Origin: Agrypnia vestita
Lineage: Eukaryota; Arthropoda; Insecta; Trichoptera; Phryganeidae
Assembly: GCA_016648135.1 (NCBI GenBank)
Contig: JADDOH010000498.1
Span: 310,001-374,000 of the forward strand
DNA: 64,000 bases
Direction of reading: 5' to 3'
Part shown: positions 11,151 to 22,928 of the stretch, one piece after another
Layout of the letters: every line of letters begins with the position of its first letter
Numbering within the stretch: the first letter of the stretch is position 1
Program-made: the position numbers and the translations under genes
Notes under the pieces: model-generated
What the model was told of the DNA's origin: nothing
The model's input: the letters and a program-made list of their open reading frames with translations, nothing else
Databases searched by the model: none

Positions 11151-14045
11151 ATGATGCCTTCAAGTTTATCTCTGAACAGCAATCGGGTGAAATCTATCAC
11201 GAGTCGCTTCGAAGTCCTGAGCGAGCAGACTAAACCTGGAGACAGGAATAATGCGGCCAAGCTGCAGAATTTAACAACTGTTCCTTTGAATTTGAAAAAA
11301 GTGAATATTCCGCCCAAGGAAAATGTGCTCCAGAGATCTTCACTGTGCAAAGTAAAGAGTGCCCCCGACAGCAGTAAGTTCTTCACCAACAATATTGTCA
11401 ATTCCAATGCAAATACAAAAGACAAATTCGGCCCGTCCCGCAATTTTGGAAACAGAAAGAGATTGAAAGAAGACAATGATTTTAGTGATGAAAATGTTAG
11501 GAAAAATGAATCTAAAATTAATAACATAGAAAAAGAAGTTAAAATGTTGCCAAAAAGTACAAATATTCCTAGAGTATGTGATGAAAGTATCGAAGAGGAT
11601 GCTGGCAAAGAGAATGTAAACCGAATAACGCTTTCTCGGCAGTTTAGTGATCCGACAAAAAGGTTACACAGAAGTCCGGCATTCCGATGCGACAGAAGTG
11701 AAAAAATTCGCGATTCCCGCAAGAATAGTTTCAATAGCGATTGCTCCGATCATTCTCCGCAGCCTTCGGAAACGGATCGTTCTAAACTCAGCAAAGACAA
11801 ACTGAAAATTCTCGGGCTGCTGCTGGAAGAGAAGATGAAGCAGGACAACTTTGAGTTCTCTAAACCTAATAAAAGGGGAATTAACAATTATAAACTCGAG
11901 ACTGATAACCGTAATATCGCGAGTGAGCCGCCAGCCGTCCCAGAGGTGGAATCCTGCGGCGCAGTTACGCCGGTGGATGATGGACTAATTGATAATGTGA
12001 CCAATGAAGCGTTGAATAATGATGTGCAAATTCCTCAGCATATCTTAGACCAATATGCCCAAGTTATTAAACCCAAAATAAAAAATGCCTTTGTTAAAAA
12101 TGTCAATGCGCAAAAAACAGAAGTCATGCTCTCCGACAGCGGCGTCAGTTCCGAGAGTGAGAATCTCATATCTGACGATCTGGATGAAAGTCGAGTCTCC
12201 CCAAAACTAAAAAGTTTCAATTCCATTCGGAATAATTTTGAGGGTAAAAGTTTCAATAATCAAAAAAGAGAAGAACTTCCCAATAGAAGAAAGCTACTGA
12301 AGCGATGCGTCGACGATCATTACAACCAATTTTATGATGACAAGACTAACTCGAGTTCTGAACACCTTATAGACAAAGACTCTTCTAGAATTTCTGTCGA
12401 ATCTAAAGATAATTTGAATGATGGCACCGAAGACACACTGGAAACTAGTACAGTTGCGCCTCACAATGAATCAGGTGAGAATTCTCTTACGGACACATTG
12501 AAAAAAGTTCTGAAGCAACCCTTACCCGCTGGACCCCCTCCCAAAAAGCCACCTAGAACTTTTGCCGCTTTGCCTACGGAACAAGCGACCACCTCTAAGT
12601 CTCCCGATCTGCGTTTCAATTTTGAAAACACGAAACGTAAACTGCGAGAACTAAAGGGAAAACTGCCAAAACAGCATCGAACTAAAGAAGAGTCAAAAAT
12701 CATGCTTGCCAAGATTGAGAATGCTCTCATTAAACATGAAACTGGCGGTAAAATCATGTCACCAAGACCTGCAAAAAAATTCAATGATGCCGATATTTCT
12801 GGAAATGAATCCGGCAGTGACCTTACTAAAAAATCATGTAAGAAGGATGAGACTTCAAAGAGTTTGAATGACTCAAAACCGAAAGATGTTCACTATATGT
12901 GCACGGAAATTTTGGATTTACACCTTCTGGTAAAGGATAATTGTACGAATTCCAGTAACACAAGTTTGAATTCTTCAGAAAGTCTTCAAGCGTCAAACTC
13001 ATTTACAAAATGCTTCAACTCTTTAAACTGTACGGGCAACAGCAGCTTAAGAAACTCTTCCGGGGTTAATTATTCCAAGTTTGGATCTTTTCCTAATTCC
13101 AATCGAAACTCCACAAGCACTATGTGTTGCTCCTGTAACTTTAAGAGTCCCAAAGATTCCAAGTCTCGCAGAAATAGTACGGAAGACTTTTCCAGCCCTT
13201 CGGTGCGGCTGAGCACCTTTCTGCCGAGCCCTAATAGAAGTGTGGAAAGTTTCGGTGCCACGCAAAAAGTGTGCGAAGTTTGTCAAAACAGTCCCGAAAA
13301 ACAAAATCAGTTCACGTGCCATATAAATAATACCAGCTCCCCGGAAAGCAGCCAGATTGTGTCGCACGAATTTGCCATAGGAGATTCTAAATCCACATTC
13401 TTCATAGACCGAACTGCCTTCGCTAAAAACTCTGATACAAAATCTCAGTACGGAGTTTTAAAAAAGTGTAAGTCTCAGGAACATATTTACGCAGAACCGT
13501 TTGAATTCAATAGATTACCAAATTCTCCCACCAGTCCTCAAAGTAAATCGATTCTCCCGCACGACAGCAAGCCCGCACTTCTGAGAACGAGCACGCAATT
13601 GGAGGATGGATTTGGGAAAATACGCGAAGCAGATTTCACAAAAATAATCACCAATGCGCCCCTACAACAGAACAAAGATATTTTTGGAAATACCAAAAGG
13701 CTTTCATCTTCAAATTCCTACTTCGATGCCGCCGTAGGTCCGAATAAAATCTCTTCAGAATACGCGAGCACATCACTCGAGAGTTTCAAATCTGATAAGG
13801 ATCGTAACATGAAAGATTTCAAATCAGACTATAAGTCAAAATCTGGATCTAAAGTTAAGGATATCTTAATGAGGCTCGAAGGCGGCCGGAACAGTTTGAG
13901 AATGAACAAACACAGAAGCACCGACGATAGAGTAGGTTCATCCATCAGAAGAGTGCACCGGGAGAAGAGTTCCTCGCCTATCAGGAATTCGAGTCGCAAC
14001 ATCCATTTGTCTGATGAGAAGAAAAATGATGAAGCCATAAACAAG
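11151..14045 (+). CDS. DENND2-like protein, first coding exon (965 codons)
   Basis: This is the only long host reading frame in the window. An in-frame TGA lies 15 bases before the ATG at 11151, and A is at -3, so this start is favoured (a second ATG follows at once). The protein is Ser/Asn/Lys-rich and looks mostly disordered. Landmarks are a helical DKLKILGLLLEEKMKQ block near residues 215-230, a proline-rich PLPAGPPPKKPPRTFA block near 457-472, a charged helix from about 490 to 528, a Cys-containing HYMCTEILDL near 580, and EHIYAEPFEF near 777. PPKKPPRTFA followed by HYxCTEILD-type sequence is, from memory, typical of the N-terminal half of DENND2 proteins, whose C-terminal DENN module activates Rab9-class GTPases on endosomes. 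The DENN module itself is absent here. A donor AAG|GTATTT ends the exon at 14045. The frame stays open for V-F-E-Y-L-V-I-I-C to a stop at 14073-14075, and a second possible donor TTG|GTAATT sits at 14060/14061. Gene reality is near certain; the family call is likely but not proven. Confidence 0.8.
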
Positions 14046-14075
14046 GTATTTGAATATTTGGTAATTATTTGTTAA

Positions 14076-15394
14076 ATACATACAACTCTTTTACCCATTT
14101 ATAAAATCCTTCATATTAACTTCACTGTTGGTCTCGAATATGATAAAATCTTGAAAGTGAAAATGAACCCGCTGTTATCTAATCGAACTGAAATTTTACA
14201 CATTGACTTGATGTTGGTGACGATGCATTCTTTCATACATTTGGGGTCACACATACAAACAAATGCACACAAAAAATGCAAATTTATCTTAGGTGTTCGG
14301 ACAAGTACCTACTTGTGGTACTACTATAAAATTATTTAAATCATGGACACTTTAGGATTTCTCTTTATTTTAAATTTCTACAAAACAAAAGCTGGTTGTT
14401 CTGTAAAATGACAACCAATGCAATAAAATGAAAACAGTTCTTGCATATAAAGGATTTATAATGAATAATGAATACTATTTTTTATGGTTTAATTTTTTTA
14501 TAGTACAAGATACATGAATATTGATTGTTTAAAAACTTAATAATGACTTGACATTGGATGGATAAATGTTTTGAGAAATTTAAACAATTTTTAGCAGTGA
14601 ATTTTGTCTTACTTTCATTTCAGCATATCAATATGATTGGATTGAATTTGGGTGTTTTATATTTGATAGAATAAATGTGTACTGTATGAAAACATTTAGA
14701 AAGAACAAATGCATACTGTATAATATGATTCCATTTCCCTATCAGAGCATTCATTGTGTATCAGGATAATGACATGGTGTGGATGACCTGTGAAGTTACA
14801 CTGTCTCATTATTATACAAGCCCTTAAGAAAGACTTACTTATTCAATAATGTATATTTTCTAGTGAGTTATACTTGCATGATTTGTTTAGATTTTAGGAT
14901 CTTAAGTAATTCCTTGTGGAATATGATTTTGTTTACTGATATCCACATTACTGATAAATAATATTTCTTTGTATATCTCTGTCTAACACCAATCAGCGTG
15001 ACATCACATATTATTTGGATAAGAATACCTACCTTATACCTTTCTAACGTGACACGTTTAATGTGCTAAAATTGTTAAAAATTAGCTCTTTTTTTAATTA
15101 AGGTGTGCTGATATTCAATTGTCACATTGTGACACCAAAATTTTGAGTAACCCTGTGGGTAGCAAAAATATTTCAGTCTTGCAGTATCTCAAGCTATACT
15201 TATCTAACAACTGTCAGCTGTCAATGTTCCTTATTGTACATTTCAGGATATCTTCTTAACCCTTTCCCGACTAAATAGATCACTCATTTTTATCACTTCG
15301 TACTTTTCAAGTGGGTTAAATTATTAGTACTTATAATTAGCTGCGCTGCCAATTCAACTATACTAAAGACATGTTGACTTATCTAACATCACGC
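14076..15394. other. Start of the presumed first intron
   Basis: AT-rich, stop-filled sequence directly after the coding exon. No poly(A) context strong enough to argue for a 3' UTR, no repeat recognised. Confidence 0.5.
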
Positions 15395-15515
15395 TGCGGA
15401 GGTAGGCAGAGAGGATAGAGTACTACACTCTTCTGTTCTGACACAACTCTCGCCTCATCTACATTCATACATCTTAGAATACAAACTCGACAATTGTTGA
15501 GACACTCAAATTAGA
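15395..15515 (-). repeat. LINE 3' UTR fragment (GHV..RM family)
   Basis: GGTAGGCAGAGAGGATAGAG and CATTCATACATCTTAGAATA match the 3' ends at 46.9 and 25.8 kb. Only about 120 bp. Confidence 0.65.
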
Positions 15516-15519
15516 CATT

Positions 15520-15835
15520 TTGACTTCTACATTAGAATATATGAATTGTCAGAGAGAAGGCTTTGAAAGTAGTCAAACTTTTTTTATTTTACTTCTAACA
15601 TTTTTTCCATCTAAATTCATTGCAGTTATAATTTTAAGACGAGATAGAACTAGAGATAGCCTGCCAAAAGAAATTCAAAACACAGTGAAATATAAAGGAG
15701 ATTTAAACAGGAGTGCAAAAATTTTATTATAAAAACTTTTAAATGACTAGATGGAATGCAATATGTTTAAATAAAATCATGTATTAGCCGACACAACATT
15801 ATGTGTGGAACTAAATAATTAAGATAAATAAATAC
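15520..15835 (+). repeat. LINE 3' end (LPKEIQ family), copy 1
   Basis: DSLPKEIQNTVKYKGDLNRS followed by a stop is the end of a polymerase ORF. The 3' UTR (GAATGCAATATGTTTAAATA) matches 21.12-21.33 kb inverted. Confidence 0.65.
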
Positions 15836-16494
15836 CGTGACGATTCCCAACGATACTGAGATTTTGTATTTTTTCTTTCTAGCTCCCTTTAATCTTATAA
15901 TCTTTTAATATTTCTTTGGGATTGACTTATTTTTTTATTTTAATAAATAATACCACACACCTTGTTTAGAGTTTTAGGGAGACTAAGAATTTTGAGTGTT
16001 TTCACTTCGTCCATCCAATGCGCAAATTAAAAATATTTCCCGAGCTCTAGAACGCAGACACAATTGGACATAAGTTTGATTGTTGATAAATCTGACTCCT
16101 TTCACAAAAATATTTTTTTTAATACCTGAAGTGTAACTTTGCAGATGGACTCTAACTAGAGGTGCGATTAAAATTACGTTTAAAATTAAAAACCTTTATC
16201 GGGTAGTGTTTCTTTAAGTGCACATATTATTTCTTCAATAATCGTAAAATATCTGTGTCAAAATTATATATTATTACTTAATAATAATAAGAAATAATTA
16301 TTGTCTAATGAATAAGTAAGATATGTGTTGTCTAGAAGTGCATTTCTATATTCCTTATCAGCGCTTGACCATAAATACAGATGATGCAAGTCTGTTTGTC
16401 ATTAAAATCCCCAATGCATGCGAAATAAAAGGGTTTATATCAATAATCACTTTGTATACACAGGGTCTAGTAGCTAGTAGCAAATATTTTGTAC

Positions 16495-16565
16495 GTGTAA
16501 GCCGTGCGTACAACGCACATTGTTTCATTGTGTTGGTGTTTATACGTTGTACACACGGCTTACAC
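16495..16565. repeat. 71-base hairpin, 21-bp arms
   Basis: GTGTAAGCCGTGCGTACAAC at left pairs with GTTGTACACACGGCTTACAC at right with one mismatch. The loop contains TTGTTTCATTGTGTT, which also occurs in the 42.3 kb foldback. Confidence 0.6.
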
Positions 16566-16626
16566 ATTAATTCGATTGTCTATCTTAAATGGAAAGACCT
16601 AAACTAAGGCACTTCCAGAGTGGATA

Positions 16627-16658
<32 letters not shown>

Positions 16659-17927
16659 GAAATAGTATGTGTATTCATGTTTTCGGCACAACTGTCAAAT
16701 GCGTATATGGCGGACCAATCGGGCATCAGGGTTGATTAAAAAAAATCGGAGTTATTCTGTTTAAATATAATTTATTTGATTTTAATCAGTTTTTTTTTTT
16801 ATTCAGATTTTTTTAATTTGGAAGTTAATTATTGTTGAGAAAAAACTAAATAAATTTTGTTAAGTTTAATATTATTAATAAAATTAACAAAAATCACAAT
16901 ATTCGTTCTTCTAAAAAGGAAGCTTTTTTTTAAAAAATGCAGTAGCATATATATTTAATAAAAAATATAAAATTAACGATAATTAACAAGCTCTTCTAAA
17001 AGTCAGAAATTTTTTAAAAACCACATTTAGCCCAATAGCATTTTGTCATATTTAACAATAAATTAACAATGAAAATAAAAAAGACTAAAAATTAATAAAT
17101 GAACATAAAACCATTTGGGTTTCACCGCAGTCACTTATATTTACTTACATATAACTTAGATGTTATGTTTTTATTGGTTTTGTCATTTTTCCAATTTAGT
17201 TTTTTCAAAAGGAAGACTAATTTGGCCGCCCTGTCGGTGCCCAAACTTCTATTTTTTATTTTGCTGTGCACCAAATTGAATGCCGAAAATATTCTTTCGA
17301 CCCCAATGGAAGAAGCAAGATTGCTTGATTATACCCAATTTTCTTCGGTTATATATTTTTTTCATATTATGTATTGGCTGATTTGGTTGCAGTAAAAAGG
17401 TATTGATCTATCATTGATTTTTTTTTAAATCGCTTGATTTTAGTCGCACTGATTTTAAATCATCTCAACCTGTCGGGCATCATAAAGCCTCCAATCCGAA
17501 TATTCGAACCTCGAATGTATTCGCCTGTTTTTAAGTATTCGTTATTCGAATACTTTAAAAACTATTCGTAAAGTATTCGCTCATATTTATATTATAAGAT
17601 TATTAATACTTTTCTAAACGAAAAAAGTTTACGAACCCTGGAAGTCATTCAAGCATTTTTAGGTATACGATTTTTTCTCAGAGTCAGACATCAAAGATGT
17701 AAAGGTCGTAAATTGTCGGACATTTTTTGCATTTGCCTTTTTTTAAAGTCTTTTTGCTTTATTGTTTTATAACTTACGGTTAACACACTTTGTTTTGTCA
17801 ACGATGGAGTCGGCTTTCTATTATTGTTTAGTATTAAGTTCTCATAAATATTTGAGCCGACGAACAAGAAGTTATATACAAAATAATTTAAAAAAAACTT
17901 GCACTTGGTGTGAGATATGAAGTAATA

Positions 17928-19041
17928 TTAGGTCCTTACATATGAAATTGACGTTTTACCGTACTGGCAAATTTGATCTCAAATATCTTCTCTTTGGTTA
18001 GGAATTCCAAATCCAAATTTTTACAGCTATTTACTCATGTATTTGTGTTTTGAAAATTATAATTCATTTGTTTTTTCCTCAATTGTTTTTTTCTTTGCGA
18101 GACTCAGTTTACAAAATGAAAAACTTGAAATATCGCGTTATTTACGAGTACGAGTTCCACCGTGGCACCAGTGCTGCAGAAACGGCTCGAAGGATTAATG
18201 ATGTGTATGGCGACGGTGCCGCAAAAGAAAACACAGTGCGTTTTTGGTTCCAACGTTTTCGTTCTGGAAATTTCGACCTGCAGAACAAGCCCCGTGGACG
18301 GCCGGAGACCAAAGTTGATAATGAAGAATTGAAGGCTATTGTGGAAGCGGAATCCATCGCAAACCACATCCGAGTTAGCTACAGGCTGCGGTGTTAGTGA
18401 TAAAACTGTTTTAATCCACTTGAAGCAAATTGGTAAGGTGACAAAGCTTGAAAGGTGGGTACCTCACGAATTGAGTGAAGCAAATCAACAAACGCGAGTT
18501 ACTTGTGAGCGTTTGGTGGACTATTGCTGGTGTCGTTCACTACAGCTTTCTTAAATCTGGCCAGACGATTACGGCAGATGTCTATTGTCAGCAACTGCAA
18601 AGCATGATGGAAAAGCTAGCTGCTAAACAACCGAGGCTGGTTAATCGCTCTAGGCCACTGCTGCTTCATGACAACGCTAGACCACACACTGCACAACAGA
18701 CGGCTACCAAATTAGAGGAGCTTCAATTGGAATGTCTAAGACATCCACCGTACTCTCCGGACCTTGCCCCAACAGATTACCATTTTTTTCGAAATTTGGA
18801 TAACTTCTTGCAAAGGAAAAAATTCAACTCCGATGGGGCAGTCCAAACCGCCTTCAAAGATTTTATTGATTCCCTTCCGAATGGTTTTTTTAGTAAAGGG
18901 ATCGATGAACTACCTATGAGATGGCAAAAGTGCATAGATAGCAATGGTACATACTTTGATTAAATAAATATATTATAATTAAAAAAAATCGACTTTATGT
19001 TCCTCCCATACTAAACGTCAATTTCATATGTAAGGACCTAA
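17928..19041 (+). mobile_element. mariner element copy A (DD34D), internally deleted, 1114 bp
   Basis: Both ends carry the same 29-bp inverted repeat, starting TTAGGTCCTTACATATGAAA, and both are flanked by TA, the standard Tc1/mariner target duplication. Between them lies a broken mariner transposase. Compared with the 1283-bp copy on the other strand at 24.4 kb it lacks about 170 bp inside the gene. It is itself inserted within an older hAT-like element (17.49-19.41 kb). Confidence 0.95.
18116..18963 (+). pseudogene. Mariner transposase pseudogene (copy A)
   Basis: ATG at 18116 starts KNLKYRVIYEYEFHRGTSAA, the N-terminal helix-turn-helix DNA-binding region. One extra A near 18350, relative to the sister copy, shifts the frame. 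Around 18500 a deletion of about 170 bp removes the TCDEKW segment with the first catalytic Asp; the breakpoint shares GTT on both sides. The rest of the catalytic core is intact in frame: HDNARPH with the second Asp, and YSPDLAPTDYHFF with the third. There are 34 residues between those two Asp, which defines DD34D mariner. The last codons run to a TAA at 18961. It cannot make active transposase. Confidence 0.92.
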
Positions 19042-19797
19042 TATATAAACATATCTAAAATTTTGTCAGTTATCGAGAGAATACTGACTCGTCTGTATCT
19101 ATTTTTTTAATGTTTTTATATACATGTATATTTACAAAATTGAAATTTTTTTTGTTTTTTTTTTAATTTATATTTTTCAATTCAACATTATTTTTCAATA
19201 TATTTTTTGTTTTTTTTTTTATAAATAATATTTAAAATAGATAAATTCTCTACTATTATTATGTTTTTTTTTTAAATATATAGAATGTATTTATCTATAT
19301 TTATCATCCGAAGTAAATTATTCCATTCTTAAAAAATTTTCGAATATATTCGAATATTTTATCATTAATTATTCGATATTCGAATAGTTGGAATCAGGAA
19401 TATTTGGAGGCTAGTTGTTCCGGAGAACAATCTTCGTGTCTGTATTATGTATAATCCGAGATGTCTCACTATGTGTCAATTTCGAGAACATTCCGGAGAA
19501 CAGTTAAGTGAAGCGTATGTGTACAATTAACAGTTATTGCGGAACGGTCTCGTGTGGCGGCCCTGTGGGAAGTTTTGGTCTATTCGGGTCTCTTTTTTTC
19601 CCACGGAGTGAAACATCGCGAGTGCCTCTTATCAGACTTTCCCAACACCCACATTTTGGGTTTCATAAACCCAACGCATATCGCACGAGCCTAGTTTCGG
19701 GAGTGTTGTATATTTTTCGTTACCTTCCTGTCATTTTATGTTGATACTAGCTGTAAACCGTCAAAAATGAAGGTACTTTTTACACGCCGGTTCCTAA

Positions 19798-20096
19798 AGA
19801 ATAAGTATTTAAATAAATAAAAATAACTTGGTTAAACACCACTTATATTTGTTGTCGATTCCGACAGGGTTTCGCTACGACCGTAGCTTCTTTAAGATTC
19901 TCCATGAAGAAGATTCTCTTTAAGATTCTCTTTTAGAGATTTTAGATACTCTTTAAGATTCTCCTACGGTCGTAGCGAAACCTGGTCGGAATCGACAACA
20001 AATATAAATGGTGTTTAACCTAGTCATTTTTATTAATTTAATTACAATGTCCCACCACCAAGTGTTTGCTTCCCTCGAAAATTAGAATAAGTATTT
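19798..20096. mobile_element. Head-to-head pair of Penelope-like 3' tails with 13-bp target duplication
   Basis: The direct repeat AGAATAAGTATTT at 19798-19810 and 20084-20096 flanks a 273-bp foldback. Each arm contains, reading outward, a stem loop GCTACGGTCGTAGC (partly degraded on the right), GAAAC, a GTC, GGAATCGACAAC, and the tail GTGGTGTTTAACC. That tail is also the end of the Penelope-like copy at 41.9 kb. Both arms keep the 3' half of a hammerhead, but neither has a clean CTGANGA, so neither is expected to cleave. The host sequence resembles a repeat found uninterrupted at 57.12-57.25 kb. Confidence 0.65.
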
Positions 20097-20159
20097 CTCA
20101 TTTGTAACGACACTCGTGAAATGTTTAAAAGGTAACGACTTTTATCAAAATATTTGAAC

Positions 20160-20450
20160 ATTTTTCTGTGGCCGGCAGTGATAATTTTATACCCTGGCGA
20201 TATTGCTGGGCGGAACATGAAATGGTTCGCGTCTTATGTACTGTATGCACTGTATTTTTGACGAGTAATGCAGTCTCGGCGGTAGCAATATCGATATCGT
20301 TGCCGCATTCGGGTTTGCTGGCCCGGGGTTCAATTCCCATCTCCGTTTTTAATTTTAATTTCGGTTTTTTAATCGTGAATTCGAACTAAATTTACGGACG
20401 TTACGCGAAGTTACGGACAGACGGACGGACAGACAACGAAATTATTTGTT
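20160..20450 (+). repeat. SINE C, longest copy
   Basis: Box B-like GGGGTTCAATTCCC follows GCATTCGGGTTTGCTGGCCC. The 3' part reads GTTACGCGAAGTTACGGACA and ACGGACGGACAGACAACGAA. Copies of parts lie at 55.0 kb and 61.4 kb on the minus strand. Confidence 0.6.
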
Positions 20451-20860
20451 TGATTTTTTTATTAAATTAATCTAAAATGTAAATTTTATTTAAAAATATA
20501 ACTTAATAGTAAATGTACCCTCTCAAAGAAGGAACAACAAAATTAACATTATTAAAGAGTTTAAATTTGCAATGTACAACGTAAATTAACGTAAAGTCTT
20601 TAATAAGTAACAAATTTTACATTGTAAATTTAAACTCTTTAATAATGTCTGAAAGAAATTGTTGCATTGTAAGTGCCCAAGAAATACAAAAAACAAAATT
20701 AACGCCTGTGGTTATTTATCAGTGGTTGTAATTTCAAAAATTTCGTTAGGTTTTAAATACAAGACTGATTATGTTTATGAGACTTTATACCTTTTATTTT
20801 ATAATATACAGGACAAATTGGTTCTAATAGGTCTGGGCATTTCTAATAGGCTACTAATAA

Positions 20861-20977
20861 CTGGTGGTATCAACTTGGATTATAGTAATATTCTGTAAAA
20901 ACCATAGATTTTTACGAAAACGCAGTAATTGATGGTTTACACGAAAGATTACTTTAAACCGAGTTGATACATCCGGC
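20861..20977. mobile_element. Small MITE family 'ATCAACTTGG', copy 1
   Basis: Ends TGGTGGTATCAACTTGGATT and (rc of right) GCCGGATGTATCAACTCGGT. About 117 bp. Related copies lie at 48.97 kb and 52.47 kb. Confidence 0.55.
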
Positions 20978-21114
20978 GTTAATAAATAACATAAGTGTTT
21001 TTACTGACATTTTTTTAATGCTATTTAGATTTAAAACTAAATTTTTAAACAATAAAACCCGTAAAATATGAAAACAACATCTATGATTTGAATCATACGA
21101 ATATGATTTTTTTA

Positions 21115-21330
21115 ATTTATTTATTTATCTTAATTATATAGTTCCACACATAATGTTGTGTTGCCTAATACATGATTTAACTCAAACATATTGCATTTCA
21201 TCTAGTCATTTAAAAGTTTTTACAATAAAAATCGTGGTTAAAAATTAAAACCTCTTTATATTCACCGTGTTTTGAATTTCCTTTGGCAGACTATCGAACA
21301 TTTTTAAACCTCTGAAGATCATACAATTTT
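21115..21330 (-). repeat. LINE 3' end (LPKEIQ family), copy 2
   Basis: Reverse complement matches the 15.6-15.8 kb sequence, including ACACAACATTATGTGTGGAA and the AAATAAATAAA tail at 21115-21128. Confidence 0.65.
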
Positions 21331-21637
21331 GTGAGGTGTTTTTCTTTTTCTTCGGATGTCTTGTGTTGTCGCTTCCTCTTGTGTTGTAAGAATGAAAATC
21401 CCTTTCATCTTAAATCTTAAAAATGAAATATTTTCTGCCGGAAAGTTGTGCGTCGGACAGTCCGCATGTCGGACAAGCGGACGTCGGGAAGTTAGTTACA
21501 AATTTAACTCGTTCCCTAAACTCCCCAAAAGTTTCGGTGAGACAAGCCCGCATGACTTGGATTTGCGGATTTAACCACTCGAAGAAGAAGCTCGCCTTTC
21601 TTAACACCGAATCAAAGGTGATCGTTGGTTACTGACT

Positions 21638-21720
21638 TTAATTTATTTATTTATTTATTAACGCCCTATAGGGCTTTTACAACAGATAAGTAGAGCGCAC
21701 ATTAACGGAATATATGTTTA
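21638..21720 (-). repeat. Jockey-like LINE 3' tail
   Basis: TTATTTATTTATTAACGCCC followed by TATAGGGCTTTTAC is the inverted form of the hairpin-plus-(AAAT)n end seen at 57.03 kb. Confidence 0.55.
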
Positions 21721-22015
21721 AAGAAAAAAATAATCATAACATGTAAACATAATAATGACAAAGTGGAAAGAAAATACTTAAAATACAGATACGAATATAT
21801 AAAGATAAATATAATATAAAGTAAAAAGCAAGTATATAAAAAGCAGAAGCATAAGAAAATTATAATATTATGGAAATTTAAAAACAAAAAAAGTAATAAT
21901 GTAGAGTGAAAAGATATAGCACAAGCTTTGAAAGTCATAATATAATAAAAAATATACATACAATATATATATACAAAAATATACATAAAACTATACATAC
22001 AGTGTATTTTTTTAT

Positions 22016-22199
22016 TAGTAGCTTGTTGGTCTTATGGTTAGGACACTCGCCTCGTGATCCAAAGGTCGCGGGTTCGAACCTCACTCTAGACTAGTAAATT
22101 AGTCCTATTTTTATAGCACAAGCGTTTAGCTTAGTTTGAAAATAGTTAGAATATTGATGTGGCACGTATTCCGTGTTGGCATCTCTATTTAAAAAAAAA
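22016..22199 (+). repeat. tRNA-derived SINE A, about 184 bp
   Basis: Box A in TTGGTCTTATGGTTAGGACA, then GCCTCGTGATCCAAAGGTCG and box B GGGTTCGAACCTC. The tRNA-unrelated body ends GTATTCCGTGTTGGCATCTC and then an A-run. Confidence 0.85.
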
Positions 22200-22427
22200 T
22201 ACTATCAATTATTTAAGTCCAATTCGACAAATACTAGTAATCTTTCAATACACCTTTTAATATATGTTTGAATAATATACAGTTATTGGCAAAGGCGTCC
22301 AGTTGCTCGTATCTGTTTGCTAGTCTAGGAAGCCTCTGCAGTGGGGAATTAAAGAAATAGTTGGTAGCTGCAGTTTCCACGACAAAACCTGCATGACTTC
22401 TAATTATCAACGGAACACGCGAGCAGA

Positions 22428-22574
22428 TACAGTTGCCGGCAAACTTCATGAAATTCTTTGGCTAAGTGGGGGAATGCGCAGAAGACGAAATTTGGGTCTC
22501 GTTGGTAAAAAGGTAGATGCGCAAACGTCCCCCCACTACGCCGCAGAATTTCAAGATGTTTGCCGGCTACTGTA
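22428..22574. mobile_element. 147-bp foldback MITE, copy 2
   Basis: Inverted relative to the 1.05 kb copy and about 90% like it. Ends TACAGTTGCCGGCAAAC and TTTGCCGGCTACTGTA. Same length, which supports a defined mobile unit. Confidence 0.8.
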
Positions 22575-22928
22575 CGTTCTAGTAGTTGAGGACAGTCGAT
22601 AGTACCATTTATTAGTTTGTGTAAAAAGAGAAAGTCCGTCACCATTCTTCCAGTCTCTAGTTTATCAAGACAACAATTTTAATACTTTCGGCACGACCCG
22701 CTGAACGAGAAGCGAAAACAAAGAAAATTGTGTAAAAACAGCACAATTAGATTGACCTGTTGCAACAGCGACTTCCGGTGTGCTCGTCAGCTGCCATTGT
22801 CCTGGGAAGTACGTTCTGTGTGTCATTGCCGTTAGTCATGCCTGCTGCCGAATTCGGAGAAGGGTCTGTCTTTGGTAAAGTAGCACTCGGGTGTCTTCAC
22901 TTATTCGCTACTGCCGGGCACTCGCGAC

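Larger units (their letters stand above)
17485..19413. mobile_element. hAT-like MITE interrupted by mariner copy A
   Basis: The left end AAGCCTCCAA and the right end TTGGAGGCTA are inverted repeats, and both are followed inward by runs of the TTCGAATA palindrome. Mariner A splits the element. I could not find a matching 8-bp duplication, so the hAT assignment rests on end sequence and style only. Confidence 0.5.

Noticed and set aside
11054..11734. 226-codon minus-strand frame opposite the DENND2-like exon
   Set aside because: It is a shadow of the coding strand, Ser/Leu/Phe-rich, with no family features; the plus-strand frame is four times longer and has the proper start.
19811..20083. Working hammerhead ribozymes in the inverted Penelope-like tails
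   Set aside because: The 3' half (stem loop, GAAAC, GTC) is present in both arms but a proper CTGANGA is missing, so cleavage is not expected.
21702..21998. 98-codon Tyr/Phe/Ile-rich minus-strand frame resembling a membrane protein
   Set aside because: Low-complexity AT-rich sequence gives hydrophobic frames by chance; no start context, no conservation signal.
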